Shown here in pieces: positions 33,682 to 44,139 of a stretch of DNA of 64,000 nucleotides. The stretch is taken from positions 5,642,001-5,706,000 of the forward strand of contig CM037467.1 of the NCBI GenBank assembly GCA_021014325.1, written 5' to 3'. The translations under genes and the position numbers were made by a program. This DNA comes from Plazaster borealis. Its lineage: Eukaryota; Echinodermata; Asteroidea; Forcipulatida; Labidiasteridae. How positions within the stretch are numbered: position 1 is the stretch's first letter; each line of letters opens with the position of its first letter. The notes beneath the pieces are model-generated. The model made no database searches. It worked only from the letters and a program-made list of their open reading frames with translations, and was not told the origin of the DNA.

Positions 33682-34155
33682 TGACAGAATGTTACTGCAA
33701 CAATTGCTCAATGCTGCCACTGGAAGTACTTGAATATTCTCCAGTAGGAAGCTTTCTCCGCCAGTCCCACTGTTTCTCGCCAAATCTGAAGGAGAGATGA
33801 ACTCAACACTGACGGCAGATCTGATCCACATCTTAATGGCTGGGCTGACCACACCCACAAATAATACCAAAATGCCAACATGAAGACACGGTGTGCCGAT
33901 AGGGTCTTGGAAAGCCTCATGTGTCCGACATTTGGTGACTATATTATACTTCGTAAATAGTGTGACATTAATAGTGTGATTGGAGAGGGCTCCATCAAGG
34001 CAGTGACACGGTCAAAGGGAATGGGAAAGAAAAAGCCAATTCGAAAGTTCATCTATAGACCCAGGTCCCACTCCTACAGGTATGGGCAAATTTAATGCCT
34101 TGAACAAAGCTGATCTCGAGTTCTTGTCAGACGTCTTCGTAGAGAAGGGCAAGTG

Positions 34156-34941
34156 CCCAGCTAACATGTATACGTCGGCCCAACGTTGGCAAACGTACAC
34201 ATTTTTGGTTGGGCAACCGTTGGCATGTGACGTTGTGGTGACGTTGTTTTTTCCATCGGGCCAACGTCTAGGACGTTGGGCCAACGTTGTCCCAACGTCG
34301 GCCTAACCCCGTTATGACGTCGGCACTTTTTTGCCGACGTCTGCACGTCTTACGTTCGTTAGACGTTTTAGTTAAACGTTGGGAAAACGTAATATTTTTT
34401 ATTTGGCACAACGTCGGCAACTGACGTCGTATTGACGTTTATTTCCAACATTGGCCCAACGTTGGGCCAACGTACGAATAATCTAAAACAATTATTTAGA
34501 GGTTATTTTTCTTTTAATTAATTCAAGTAATTAGTGTATATTAATTTATAATTATCAGTTATGCTACAAGTAATTGACTATACTAATATCTAAAAACATT
34601 CTAACTACAACCTATACAATCCTATACACCCTTGTGCACTGCATGTCTTGTATTTATATAGTCAAGGATCTACAGACTTTCTAGTCATGGTTTACACCTT
34701 TTTAAATTAAAATTCACACACTGGAATGACAAATGTTTTTTTGTATTTTTGATGTTCATATTTTCTTACAGACGAATTATCCACAAACGTACAACAACTT
34801 GCCTTGGAAATTCCTAAACTCAACAATTAATTTGTTTTAGTATTGTCAAATAAAAATTACACACTTCTAAGTCACGCCCACAAATTTGCATTTATTTCAA
34901 CGTTAGGCCAACGTTGGCCCAACGTATGAATGTTATCTGGG
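34156..34941. mobile_element. Palindrome-array transposon A, copy 2 (786 bp)
   Basis: Ends CCCAGCTAACATGTATACG and, inverted, CCCAGATAACATTCATACG. The core at about 34500-34905 holds ACTTTCTAGTCATGG, TTACAGACGAATTATCC and TAAGTCACGCCCACAAATTT. These align in order with element B at 54840-55060. The adjacent 101-bp array continues to 35719. Confidence 0.75.
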
Positions 34942-35719
34942 TTGTAAAGTGACCTCTTAGACTGTACAACACTTCGTGACGTTGGCACAACCTTAGGACG
35001 CCTTTGTTAGGTTGCCCACATAACGTATACGTTATGCCAACGTTGGAAAGTGACCTGTTATACGGCACAACAATTCCCGACGTTGGCATAACCTAAGGAT
35101 GCAGATGTTAGGTTGCCCGTATTTTAACTACGATGTACTAACATTGTAAAGTGACCTCTTAGACTGTACAACATTTCCCGACGTTAGCACAACCTCAGGA
35201 TGCGGACGTTAGTTTACCCGTATTTTAACAACGTTGAGCCAACGTTGGAAATTGACCTGTTATACTGCACAACAATTCCCGACGTTGGCATAACCTAAGG
35301 ATGCAGACGTTAGGTTGCCCGTATTTTAACTACGTTGTACTAACGTTGTAAAGTGACCTCTTAGACTGTACAACATTTCCCGACGTTAGCACAACCTAAG
35401 GATGCGGACGTTAGTTTGCCCGTATTTTAAAAACGTTGAGCCAACGTTGGAAATTGACCTGTTATACTGCACACCATTTCCCGACGTTGGCACAACATAT
35501 GAAAGCCAACGTTAGGTTGCCCGTATTATAACTACGTTGAGCCAACGTTGATGAACGACCTGTTTCACTGCACAGCATTTCCCGACGTTAGCACAACCTA
35601 AATTAGCCGACGTTATGTTGCTATCATTACTAAGTTATGACAACGTTGTAATTCTAACCGTTGTATTTCATACTGTTTACCAACGTTCGTACAACGTTTT
35701 AAAACTGACTCCGACTGGG
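34942..35719. repeat. 101-bp tandem array with AACGTT palindromes, copy 2
   Basis: Reverse-complement counterpart of 20479-21343. About 87 bp at the outer end, including the CCCAGCTAACATG terminus, are missing: the sequence joins CGACTGGGTGTCTACTGG directly, where copy 1 has the full end. Confidence 0.8.
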
Positions 35720-37317
35720 TGTCTACTGGAAAGATGAGGAATAGTAACAGGCGGGGGTTCCTTGATGTTACGGGTGCCATGGTACTCGAGGAGAGATGAC
35801 GATTTGAGGAAACCTTAGCAGGCTGATACCAGGTTGATGCTCCATGCATAGAGGCAGTCAATGAAGGATGTAAAAGAGTGATTTGCAGGTGTAGAAATGT
35901 CACTTCTGGTGAACTTAATGTGTTCAAAAGCGTCAGAAGTTTGGAAAGAAGTGCAAATGTTACCCAATACGTGCAGTATCTGAGAGACTTGCACAACCTG
36001 TGAGGGATTACCTGCTCAGCTTCCATGCTCTTACATGATGCGACACAGCCTCCTACATGACCATTGGAAAAAAAGTCTTTGAACTGGAACTTCACACAGC
36101 ATGCGACCAGGAATACATGGACGTCTCATCTCCCATTGACACAGACACACAACAGCTTAAAGGAAAGAGTGAGGTTACCTGGAAGCTGTCTGGACTACCC
36201 CTATCTCAGATGCTTGATATGAGCTAGTTTCATAAGGATGCAAATGTCAAACTATAAAACTATGTCAAAGTAACTGCGTGAATAGCATACCTTCTTGATT
36301 CATTTTACCACATAAGAAAGTTTGATAAAATTTGTATTTATTTTTAAAAACTGCCTGGGTATATTGACCTTTCAAAAAAAAGTTTTTATAAAAACAATTA
36401 TATGCAGTGTTGGGATAGGAAGTGCAAACAACTTTCTTATGCTCAAGATAAGCACTTTTTGAGAAAATCGCACTGTTAGATTTAATTTTACTATACATTT
36501 GTGTACAATACAAAAGATTAACTTATAATTTCACCGACTTGGCATGTCAATATGATGATGAAACTAGATTTTATGGATAGCTCTACCACTTGGGGTAAAA
36601 TTTGGTGAAAAATTCAAAAATGCAAAATTTTGACCATATTTGAAAATTTTGACCTCAAAATGACCTCACATGAAGGTGGTATTTGAATTATTTTTTTTCT
36701 CAAAAACTGCCTGGGTATATTGACCTTTCAAAAACAAGTTGTTTGAAACAAATATATGCACCATTGAGATGGGGAGTGCAAACAATTTTGGTATACTCAA
36801 GATATACACTTTTCAAGAAAATCACACTTCTACGTTTTGTTTTGCTATACATTTGTGTACAAGGTCAAAGTTAATTCGTTAATTACATAGGTTTGTTATA
36901 TCAACATGAAGTTAAAAATACATTTTATGGATAGATCTATCAAATGTGGTTAAATTTTATACAAATTTGGAAAATATTGATTTTTGACCTTAATTGACCT
37001 TTTGACCTTTAAATGGCCTTAAAATTTAAAATCAAGCTTGGCATCCACCCTAATCGTCTCCCTGAGCCCATGATCCATACATCTAGCATGGATGCCAGCC
37101 ATTAACAAACTATGCCGTCCAAAGTGTAATTTCACACTTTGGCTGGCCTACTATAACGGGGAAAACACAATTTGATTTTGGGAAACATCAGCTTTAGAGT
37201 GTTTTGATCCTGGAGTTGATTCCATTTGAAGAATTTTTGTAATGTCTTGTAACCGTCACCGAGTCTTCCCCAAAGGAATTTCACAATATAATAACATTGT
37301 ATGGGAAAGTTAAATAT

Positions 37318-37600
37318 GGACATGTTGGCGTAGTGGTATATCTTTCCTCGCCTTCCAGCTCGAGGACCCCGGTTCGAATCACGCCGGGGGCACAACGTGG
37401 ATTGGGGTTTTCCTCCCACATCTCAAACTGAATTTTTCCTTCCTTGTCTTCTCTCCTTTGGGTTCTTGGCTAGTACAGTGATTAAGTTCGCTTTTCTGAG
37501 AGTCCTTGGCTTCACATCCAGAATAAATGAAATGTTTGTTTGTTTGTTTGTTTGTTGAGGTGTTGGGGTGTTTGTTTGTTTGTTTGTTTGTTTGTTTGTG
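37318..37600 (+). mobile_element. tRNA-derived SINE with (TTTG)n tail
   Basis: A-box-like TGGCGTAGTGGTA at 37326 and B-box GGTTCGAATCACGCC at 37371 are spaced as in a tRNA. They are followed by a non-tRNA body and a tail of TTTG repeats (about 37533-37560 and 37570-37598). It is unrelated in body sequence to the SINE inside the TIR elements. A functional tRNA is unlikely: no 3' acceptor arm. Confidence 0.65.
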
Positions 37601-37619
37601 TACCATTTGATTCTTTATT

Positions 37620-39129
37620 TGTTTTAGTATTATGTCTCTTTAAGCACAGGGAAAAGAGCTACTTCATAAAACATTTTTTCTACAAATTGGGTTAATTTAT
37701 TGGATATATTTTGTGACATCAAACTGAAACACTTTAATATTACGCTTGATTTTTAAAATCTAAATATTTTGAATTATTCTAACGAAATTGCACCTTTAAT
37801 CAGTACCTACACTTTAATAACTTAATGTTTGGTTCCAGTTATCCCAATATAAGGTCAAATAATGTTAAATGATCTTTCTTCAGTGAAATTGATTTCAAAT
37901 AGAGATGTGTTTTGCATAATTTGTGGGGTTTTTTTCAATTGTTTTTATTTATTTTGTCGATAACACAACTTTAATCTCAAAATTTGGCTTTGTATCCCCA
38001 ATTTTTGGAATCAGCACGCCAAAATTAGGTTGGTTGGATGGGTAACCAACTTTTACTAAAAAATGCCGCTTACCCCCCATAGGGCCCTTTTTACAAACCT
38101 TATGCTACTTCATGCCACTTCAAAAGGTGGGTCTGAGGATTAAAAAAAATGTTATCAGGTTTCTACTTTAGAAAAACGTTCCCGCTATCCAATCGAAATC
38201 CAATAATATCTATTATACAGGGCCTTATGCCATAAGTTAATGTTTTTCTTGAAACAAAATTGTAGAAAAATTTGTGTAGGCCTATCTGACTGCCACTATT
38301 TGACTCATTGCTACCAAAAGCAATATCTCGTTTGAGTAAATATACTTTTACTTTTTAAAACCTTACCGAACGTGCACAGTATCATTATACAACTTAACGG
38401 CAGGCACACTGAATGTTTCAGTGGTCAATGCAGCACTTCGGGAAACCCTATAACACCCGGGGTAAGAAGCTTTTTTCACATGATTATCAAGCCTAATACC
38501 CCTCAGATGGGCTAGAGATGTTTATTCTCTACAAAAAGTAGAACATGCTTGGTCTTTTTGATGAATAGCATGATTACAGTGAATTACAGTGAAGCCCCGC
38601 CCCTTAGCCTTCCAACTCACAACCCTAGGACCTAAATTACACAGAGCATGGCATAAAGATCGCTCCCCTTGTATTCCCAGGCTATTTTTAATGTCTACAA
38701 GCTACCCCAGCTTACAATGATTGATGTTTGATATCAGACCACCACTTGCAAGGACTGAAATGCTTACATATCAATGCCTCAGCGCTGAGTCAATGAAAGG
38801 GTGCCTGACTACTGAATTTGCAATGAGTTTTCCAAGATGACCCTAGGGCCCCAGTGGAATGGCCTTTTGCAGTGTGTTAGTTCAAGAAGGGTGGTGGATT
38901 AATTACCCAAAAGGTTGAGAGAAAAAAATAATTCATGGGCGGAATTATTAACAAATTAGCAAAAACTTACTAAAACATTTAGATAATGAATGAAAAAGTG
39001 GCAGTTGGACACGGACATTTTACCAACTCATAAAAACCTTGCCGAAGTATAAAGAAAGTTCAGTTAATTTCGCACATAGCAGTTGGTTGGCTGTAGCGTA
39101 TACAAATGGTGCATGTGAAACATAGACTA
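37620..39129. other. Intergenic, no gene recognised
   Basis: AT-rich sequence without a convincing exon, repeat array or RNA gene. Short open frames carry no recognisable motif. Confidence 0.4.
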
Positions 39130-39359
39130 TACACTGCAAAAACTGGGGTGTTAAAATTTACACCATGGGTGTTGTCACATACAGATACCACAGATAGAAT
39201 CAAAATTAACACCATATGGTGTTAACACAAATTTCTGCCAACACAATTACATTGGTGTTATTTTAACACTGTATGATGTTAATTTTGATTCACTCTTCGG
39301 TACTCTATATGTGACAACACCAATGGTGTCAATTTCGACACCACAGTTTCTGCAGTGTA
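39130..39359. mobile_element. MITE with terminal inverted repeats
   Basis: Ends TACACTGCAAAAACTGGGGT and, inverted, TACACTGCAGAAACTGTGGT. The arms continue to pair for about 50 bp (GTGTTGTCACATA on both). The 230-bp element has several GGTGTTAA/TTAACACC-type repeats and no ORF. TA at the tips suggests a TA target site. Confidence 0.8.
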
Positions 39360-39885
39360 CTCTCCACCAGAGGTAGACCACGGAGGGTGACGGGTTGGCT
39401 AAGTCAGTCTTGACAAAGAAAAAAATCATGATTTATTCAGTAATCAGGGGATGAAACACAAAATAAACTTACCTCAGGTTTCTACAAGGTACACCCTCCT
39501 ACATATTGCGTTATACAGTCAAAAACAATGCCATGGACGGTATTAAAATCAAGATAATTTCAGAAATACCAACAAATACCAACCAGGAAAGAGAAACTAA
39601 AATCGTTCTGCAACGCCCGGGCCGTTTACACAAACAACCTTTTGAAATCAATACGCTTTTTTGCGAGCTTATACCTTGGGAGTACCCAAGTAGACACTGT
39701 TTCATTGCATTTACAAATAATTTATAAAAATATGGGTTTTTTTTGTATTAGACATACATAATTATAAGACAATGAACACGGATTTTAGGCTAATCAGTAG
39801 GGCCTACACACGGAACTATTTAGCAACGTGGTAGGATAATGTGCAATCATGGACGCGGGAAGCACAAAGGTCATTTAAAAAAAAA
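39360..39885. other. Intergenic, no gene recognised
   Basis: No exon or repeat recognised. An open frame on both strands at about 39506-39727 lacks familiar motifs. Confidence 0.35.
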
Positions 39886-41401
39886 TGTTCTATAGAATTC
39901 TGTAGAATTAAGAGCTCTATAGAACTTTAAAGCCACGGTTGTCTATAGAAATTTGATAGATATGTCTATAGAATTACCTTTCTACAGAATTTCTATTGAG
40001 GTATTTGTATAGAATATAATTTCTATAGAATGTCTAAAGAAATATTTATATAAGGAATAGAACCCCTACAGAATTTCTATAGAAACATTTTAATACAGAT
40101 AAGAACATTTTATAGCTTAATTGTTATGTATGTAAATGTGGGGAGAGCCTCACATAACCACACGCAAGTTACAATACTTGGGAGTTACCTTGGATGTACG
40201 TGTATATCATGCATTTTGGTTTTAAAGAAAAACAAGCATTTTTCACAATTTCTGTCATCAAAAATAAATGACATACACACATACATGTACTTGACACTGC
40301 TGTGGCTAGATGTCATAATGGGCTGATTGAGAATTAGTTCGTTGAAGTAAACATTATTTAATAAAAACTGTCATAAGAAATCATACTAGACAACTTCTAT
40401 GAATATTCTATAGAGCTCTAATAGAGCTTTATTGCAACGTGGACAATCGTTCTCAGCAGCTGATTGGGCCGCACTCTCATTGTTCTCATGCATAAATGCA
40501 ATACATGGTCATGAGCTCGTCCCCACAGTGTTGAGTCCACATTCAAGACCCTGATCATCAGGTGACGTTGGGAATGAGGTAGGCACTTCTAGAGAAACAT
40601 GTACAACTAGACATAGGTGTTTGTGAACAAACACAAAGCTGTTCCGGTTTTCTGATTCATAAAAAAACAAAAACAACAACAACGACCTTATGACGTGTGG
40701 TTCAGGAGATATGATTATCTAAATTTTTGAGCTTTCTGTTAAGACCGGAAGTAAAGGTCAAAGAAAGGTCATTGTTTTGAATAAAATGTCGCAAGTGTTG
40801 CAAGCTACAATACAACACAATCATTACGACCTTTTGACATGTGGTTCGGGAGATATGATGTTTTCAATATTTGAACTTCCTGTTTGGACCGGAAGTAAAG
40901 GTCAAAGTGGGGTCACCTTAGTTAATAAAATTTCGCATTTGTTAAAAGCTACCATACGAAACAAACATTACAATTTTATGACTTGTGGTTCAGGCGATAT
41001 GATCTTTTGAGTAATAAACTTTGATTTACCGTAATTTGACACCTGATGACGTCACAGAAAAAGAAATATGTTTTTCATACTAACAAATTTGATAAGGAAC
41101 ACGATGATATGCAACTTATTCCAATTTAATTTATTTTGAAATATTGTGTTTTTGACCAGCAAAACAGTTACATTTATAGCGCCATGTGGTTTGTACACAG
41201 ATGGAAACGCGCAATTAGTGACGTCATTATAACGTGGCAGGTAATGTTGGGCCAGTACTAACACCAACAATACATGACAAGTTCAGAACTGAATTCTTAA
41301 GCTAAAGAATTTCTATACATTCTATATAAAAAAGTTACATAATTTCTAGAAAAAAATATCCAACGTTTTTTTTAGAGTTCTATAGAAAAATGTTGTATGG
41401 G
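39886..41401. mobile_element. Palindrome-rich element C (TTCTATAGAA motif)
   Basis: TTCTATAGAA and close variants recur about ten times at 39886-40080, again at 40390-40430, and at 41310-41390. The right tip inverted reads CCCATACAACATTTTTCTAT, and the left side has a similar AATGTTCTATAGAATTC. Both outer parts carrying the same 10-bp palindrome is the layout of elements A and B. The middle holds three 144-bp repeat units (40687-41040). Left boundary uncertain; no core similarity to A or B was seen. Confidence 0.45.
40687..41040. repeat. Three 144-bp tandem units with ACCGGAAGT
   Basis: TTATGACGTGTGGTTCAGGA-type phrases at 40687, 40831 and 40975 give a 144-bp period. Units include GACCGGAAGTAAAGGTCAAAG, the reverse orientation of the repeat family seen in the Helitron-like elements. 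Confidence 0.7.
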
Positions 41402-42241
41402 TGAAACTGCTTGAACATCGACGGCCCACTTCAATTGTGTTCCTCATGTTTACAAAAACCAGCGGTTTAAAACCTTCAAACGAGGCACCTGTTTGGTCCG
41501 TCCAAACGTGGCTACAGTTTCCTGTCACGGAGGTGTGGCAGGCGTAATTGATAGGTTAAGAGGGTTTGGTCTGCCTTTTCTCAATAGCTAATTGTGTTGC
41601 TAACCACATAAACTGTCGGCAAAAGATAACAAGACATTCATTCGCAACAAGCCCATTGAACCATAGAACAAGGATCAAAGTCCATGCCTTGTCACCAAGC
41701 GGTGACTCACTCACACAGAGATAAGATTTTTTGTGCGTGTACAATGGTTTGTTTTTTTCACCACCCCTCCTGACCAAATTGACGACCCCTGTTGATTGAT
41801 ACCCCTTCTAGAACTTGTGTAATGGTACACTGTAGGATATCATGGAGTATCACGGGGTTGGGATCTACCATTTTGTAATGGTTATATTTTTCTTGATATG
41901 TGCCACAGCTGTTCGGTGATGGGCCTCGTTTGAGGGTTTTAAGAATAAAACATTAAGTTGATGGGCACTGTAGGGTAGTCCTGTTTACATTTGCTCATTT
42001 TGTAAGGGCACAGTTTGGCTGTTTTCGATTTTAACTATTCGATTTTAAAGATTCGTTTTATCAACAGCATTCTGGTCGGCACCATGACATCGCTAATTAA
42101 TCCTCAAATCAAATCGGAACCAATATTTTTGATCCCATCAGCATTTAATTTCTTAATTTAATTTCTGAACATTTCCCACTAATTTTTACATCTAAGGATT
42201 TGTTTACATGCTAAGCCTTTGCCTAATATGATTTGTTTATT
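41402..42241. other. Intergenic, no gene recognised
   Basis: No exon, repeat or RNA gene recognised before the hairpin array. Confidence 0.4.
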
Positions 42242-43265
42242 AGGTGTTCGTGCAATATGAGCACGAACACCTCTTTGTTTTTATTCTGGTTTTTTTTTCA
42301 TCTCCATCTTCTTCTTCTTCCTTCCGCCGAACTCTTCTCTGCAGCTTAACTCAAGATTAAAATTGAATTGAACATTGAAACTCATCAGACAATTGAACCT
42401 CAATATGAAGACGGCACAAACTTTATGACATCATGATGACGTCATCAGGTGTCGAATTACAAGGTTTTTGTGTTTGTTCGGGGTTTTTTAGGTGTTCGTG
42501 CAATTCAGCACACACCTATTGTTATTGTTCTGTTTTTTTAGGTGTTCGTGCAATTCAGCACGAACACCTCTTGTTATTGTTCTTGTTTTTTTAGGTGTTC
42601 GTGCAATATGAGCACGAACACCTCTTTGTTTTTGTTCTGTTTTTAGGTGTTCGTGCAATATGAGCACGAACACCTCTTTGTTTTTATTCTGGTTTTTTTT
42701 TCATCTCCATCTTCTTCTTCTTCCTTCCGCCGAACTCTTCTCTGCAGCTTAACTCAAGATTAAAATTGAATTGAACATTGAAACTCATCAGACAATTGAA
42801 CCTCAATATGAAGACGGCACAAACTTTATGACATCATGATGACGTCATCAGGTGTCGAATTACAAGGTTTTTGTGTTTGTTCGGGGTTTTTTAGGTGTTC
42901 GTGCAATTCAGCACACACCTATTGTTATTGTTCTGTTTTTTTAGGTGTTCGTTCAATTCAGCACGAACACCTCTTGTTATTGTTCTTGTTTAATTAGGTG
43001 TACGTGCAATATGAGCACGAACACCTCTTTGTTTTTGTTCTGTTTTAGGTGTTCGTGCAATATGAGCACGAACACCTCTTGTTATTGTTCCGTTTTTTTG
43101 GTTTTAGGTGTTCGTGCAATATGAGCACGAACACCTCTTTGTTATTGTTCCGGTTTTTAGGTAGGTGTTCGTGCAATATGAGCACGAACACCTCTTTGTT
43201 ATTGTTCCGTTTTTTTAGGTGTTCGTGCAATATGAGCACGAACACCTCTTTGTTATTGTTCCGTT
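42242..43265. repeat. Array of twelve AGGTGTTCGTGC hairpins
   Basis: The inverted repeat AGGTGTTCGTGC, a 6-7 base loop (AATATGA or AATTCA) and GCACGAACACCT occurs at 42242, 42490, 42540, 42593, 42645, 42893, 42943, 42996, 43047, 43106, 43163 and 43217, spaced 47-59 bp within clusters. T/G-rich spacers (CTCTTTGTTATTGTTC) separate them. Two copies (42490, 42893) have a damaged right arm. The right arm plus spacer resembles the 3' end of the Helitron-like elements (CACGAACACC then GTTTTTGT). Open frames across it on both strands are by-products of the repeat. Confidence 0.9.
42299..43104 (+). repeat. 403-bp tandem duplication
   Basis: The block starting CATCTCCATCTTCTTCTTC at 42299 restarts at 42702. 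Both copies contain the leading module of a Helitron-like element (ending GTGTCGAATTACAAGG) plus four hairpins. They are nearly identical, including the damaged hairpin, so the duplication is recent. Confidence 0.85.
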
Positions 43266-44139
43266 TTTTTTTGTTTTTTTCTTTTTTTTTTTTCTTCTCC
43301 TTCTTCTTCTTCCACTCAACTCATCTCTGGATCATAACTCAAGATTGAAACTGAATTGAACCTTGAAACTCATCAGATAATTGAACCTTAATAAGAAGAC
43401 GGCACAGTTGTCATTACGTCATGATGACGTCATCAGGTGTTGAATTACAGGGTTTTTAAAGTTGAAAAATGACATTTGCTTTTGCTGTATCTCAACGAAT
43501 ATGAAAGCTATGATGTTCAAAGTTTTTGCATCTGATAGACCAAGGTGGGGGCAACATTTGAAAAGTTAACGCCGAAATTGTACGACCCTAGCTTCCGGGT
43601 CGTTACCCTGGGTCGAAGTTCACCTTCGTTTTTTTTTCGTCAAAAAACAACTTTCGAGCTTATCTACGGAATAACTCAAGATTGAGATTGATTTGAATAT
43701 TAAAACTCAATAGATAGTTGAACTTCAGTATCGAGACAACACATACTTAATTACGTCATGATGACGTCATCGGGCATTAAATTACAATAAATCAAAGTTT
43801 AATATTTGTAAAAATCATAACGCAAAAACTATAATTCGGATTTTGGCAATCTACACATCATCGGATAGGTCGTCAAAAGTTTGACAAACGCTTCACAAAA
43901 CCCGTACAATATTTTAACTTACTTTTGGTTCAAAACGGAAGTTTAAAATTTCGTAATATCTTATCGTATTCATATCTTTAAAACTACTGATCATTTCAGC
44001 ATAATTTTTGTATCAGATTGTAGAACAGCAATCCCTCTTAAACTTTTGCACAGAGATAACAACATTTTAACCTTGAACATCTTGTCAAAAGCGGACAACG
44101 ATGGGCACCTTCCCACTCGTACCCCCCCCTCCACTTTAA

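Larger units (their letters stand above)
32250..36230 (+). pseudogene. Decayed transposon protein, copy 2
   Basis: The clearest block is 32733-32965: LKGGLDVCFNFLKAIGQ, VESAGLDYLWTEAGVYAANM, then a stop and GHQLTCEALWHISVLESW. Next come VEVDKLSQSVVKQFKQRGGN, FRLWSHYIEMVE, HLEAFSAMLP and, after the SINE, more fragments up to KADLEFLSDVFVEKGK at 34100. The palindrome element then intervenes, and coding remnants resume at about 35870-36220 (VFELELHTACDQEYMDVSS). Copy 1 has the same lesions wherever I compared them, so decay preceded duplication. This implies the element was moved by an enzyme supplied from elsewhere. Confidence 0.5.
31172..37151 (+). mobile_element. 6.0-kb TIR DNA transposon, copy 2 (inverted relative to copy 1)
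   Basis: Starts GTAGACCAGCCAAACTTG and ends with the inverse of GTAGGCCAGCCAAAGTG, flanked by TA (31170-31171, 37152-37153). It is the reverse complement of copy 1 almost throughout, including the SINE with its target duplication and the palindrome element. The match stops at the TIR tips on both sides, so the flanks are unrelated. The coding remnant runs on the plus strand here. It differs from copy 1 by scattered substitutions and a deletion of about 87 bp. Confidence 0.85.

Noticed and set aside
33457..33870. 137-codon open frame on the minus strand in TIR copy 2
   Set aside because: It runs through the SINE in antisense and has a shorter, broken counterpart in copy 1.
19050..37151. Simple inversion-duplication as the origin of the two 6-kb arms
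   Set aside because: Homology stops at the TIR tips with TA on all four sides, which fits two transposition events better than a genomic inverted duplication.
42242..43265. CRISPR-like spaced repeats
   Set aside because: Spacers are near-identical T/G-rich sequence, not unique, and the window is eukaryotic.
43045..43348. Open frames on both strands across the hairpin array
   Set aside because: Products are repeats of the hairpin translation (MFVQYEHEH and MFVLILHEH types) and depend only on repeat spacing.
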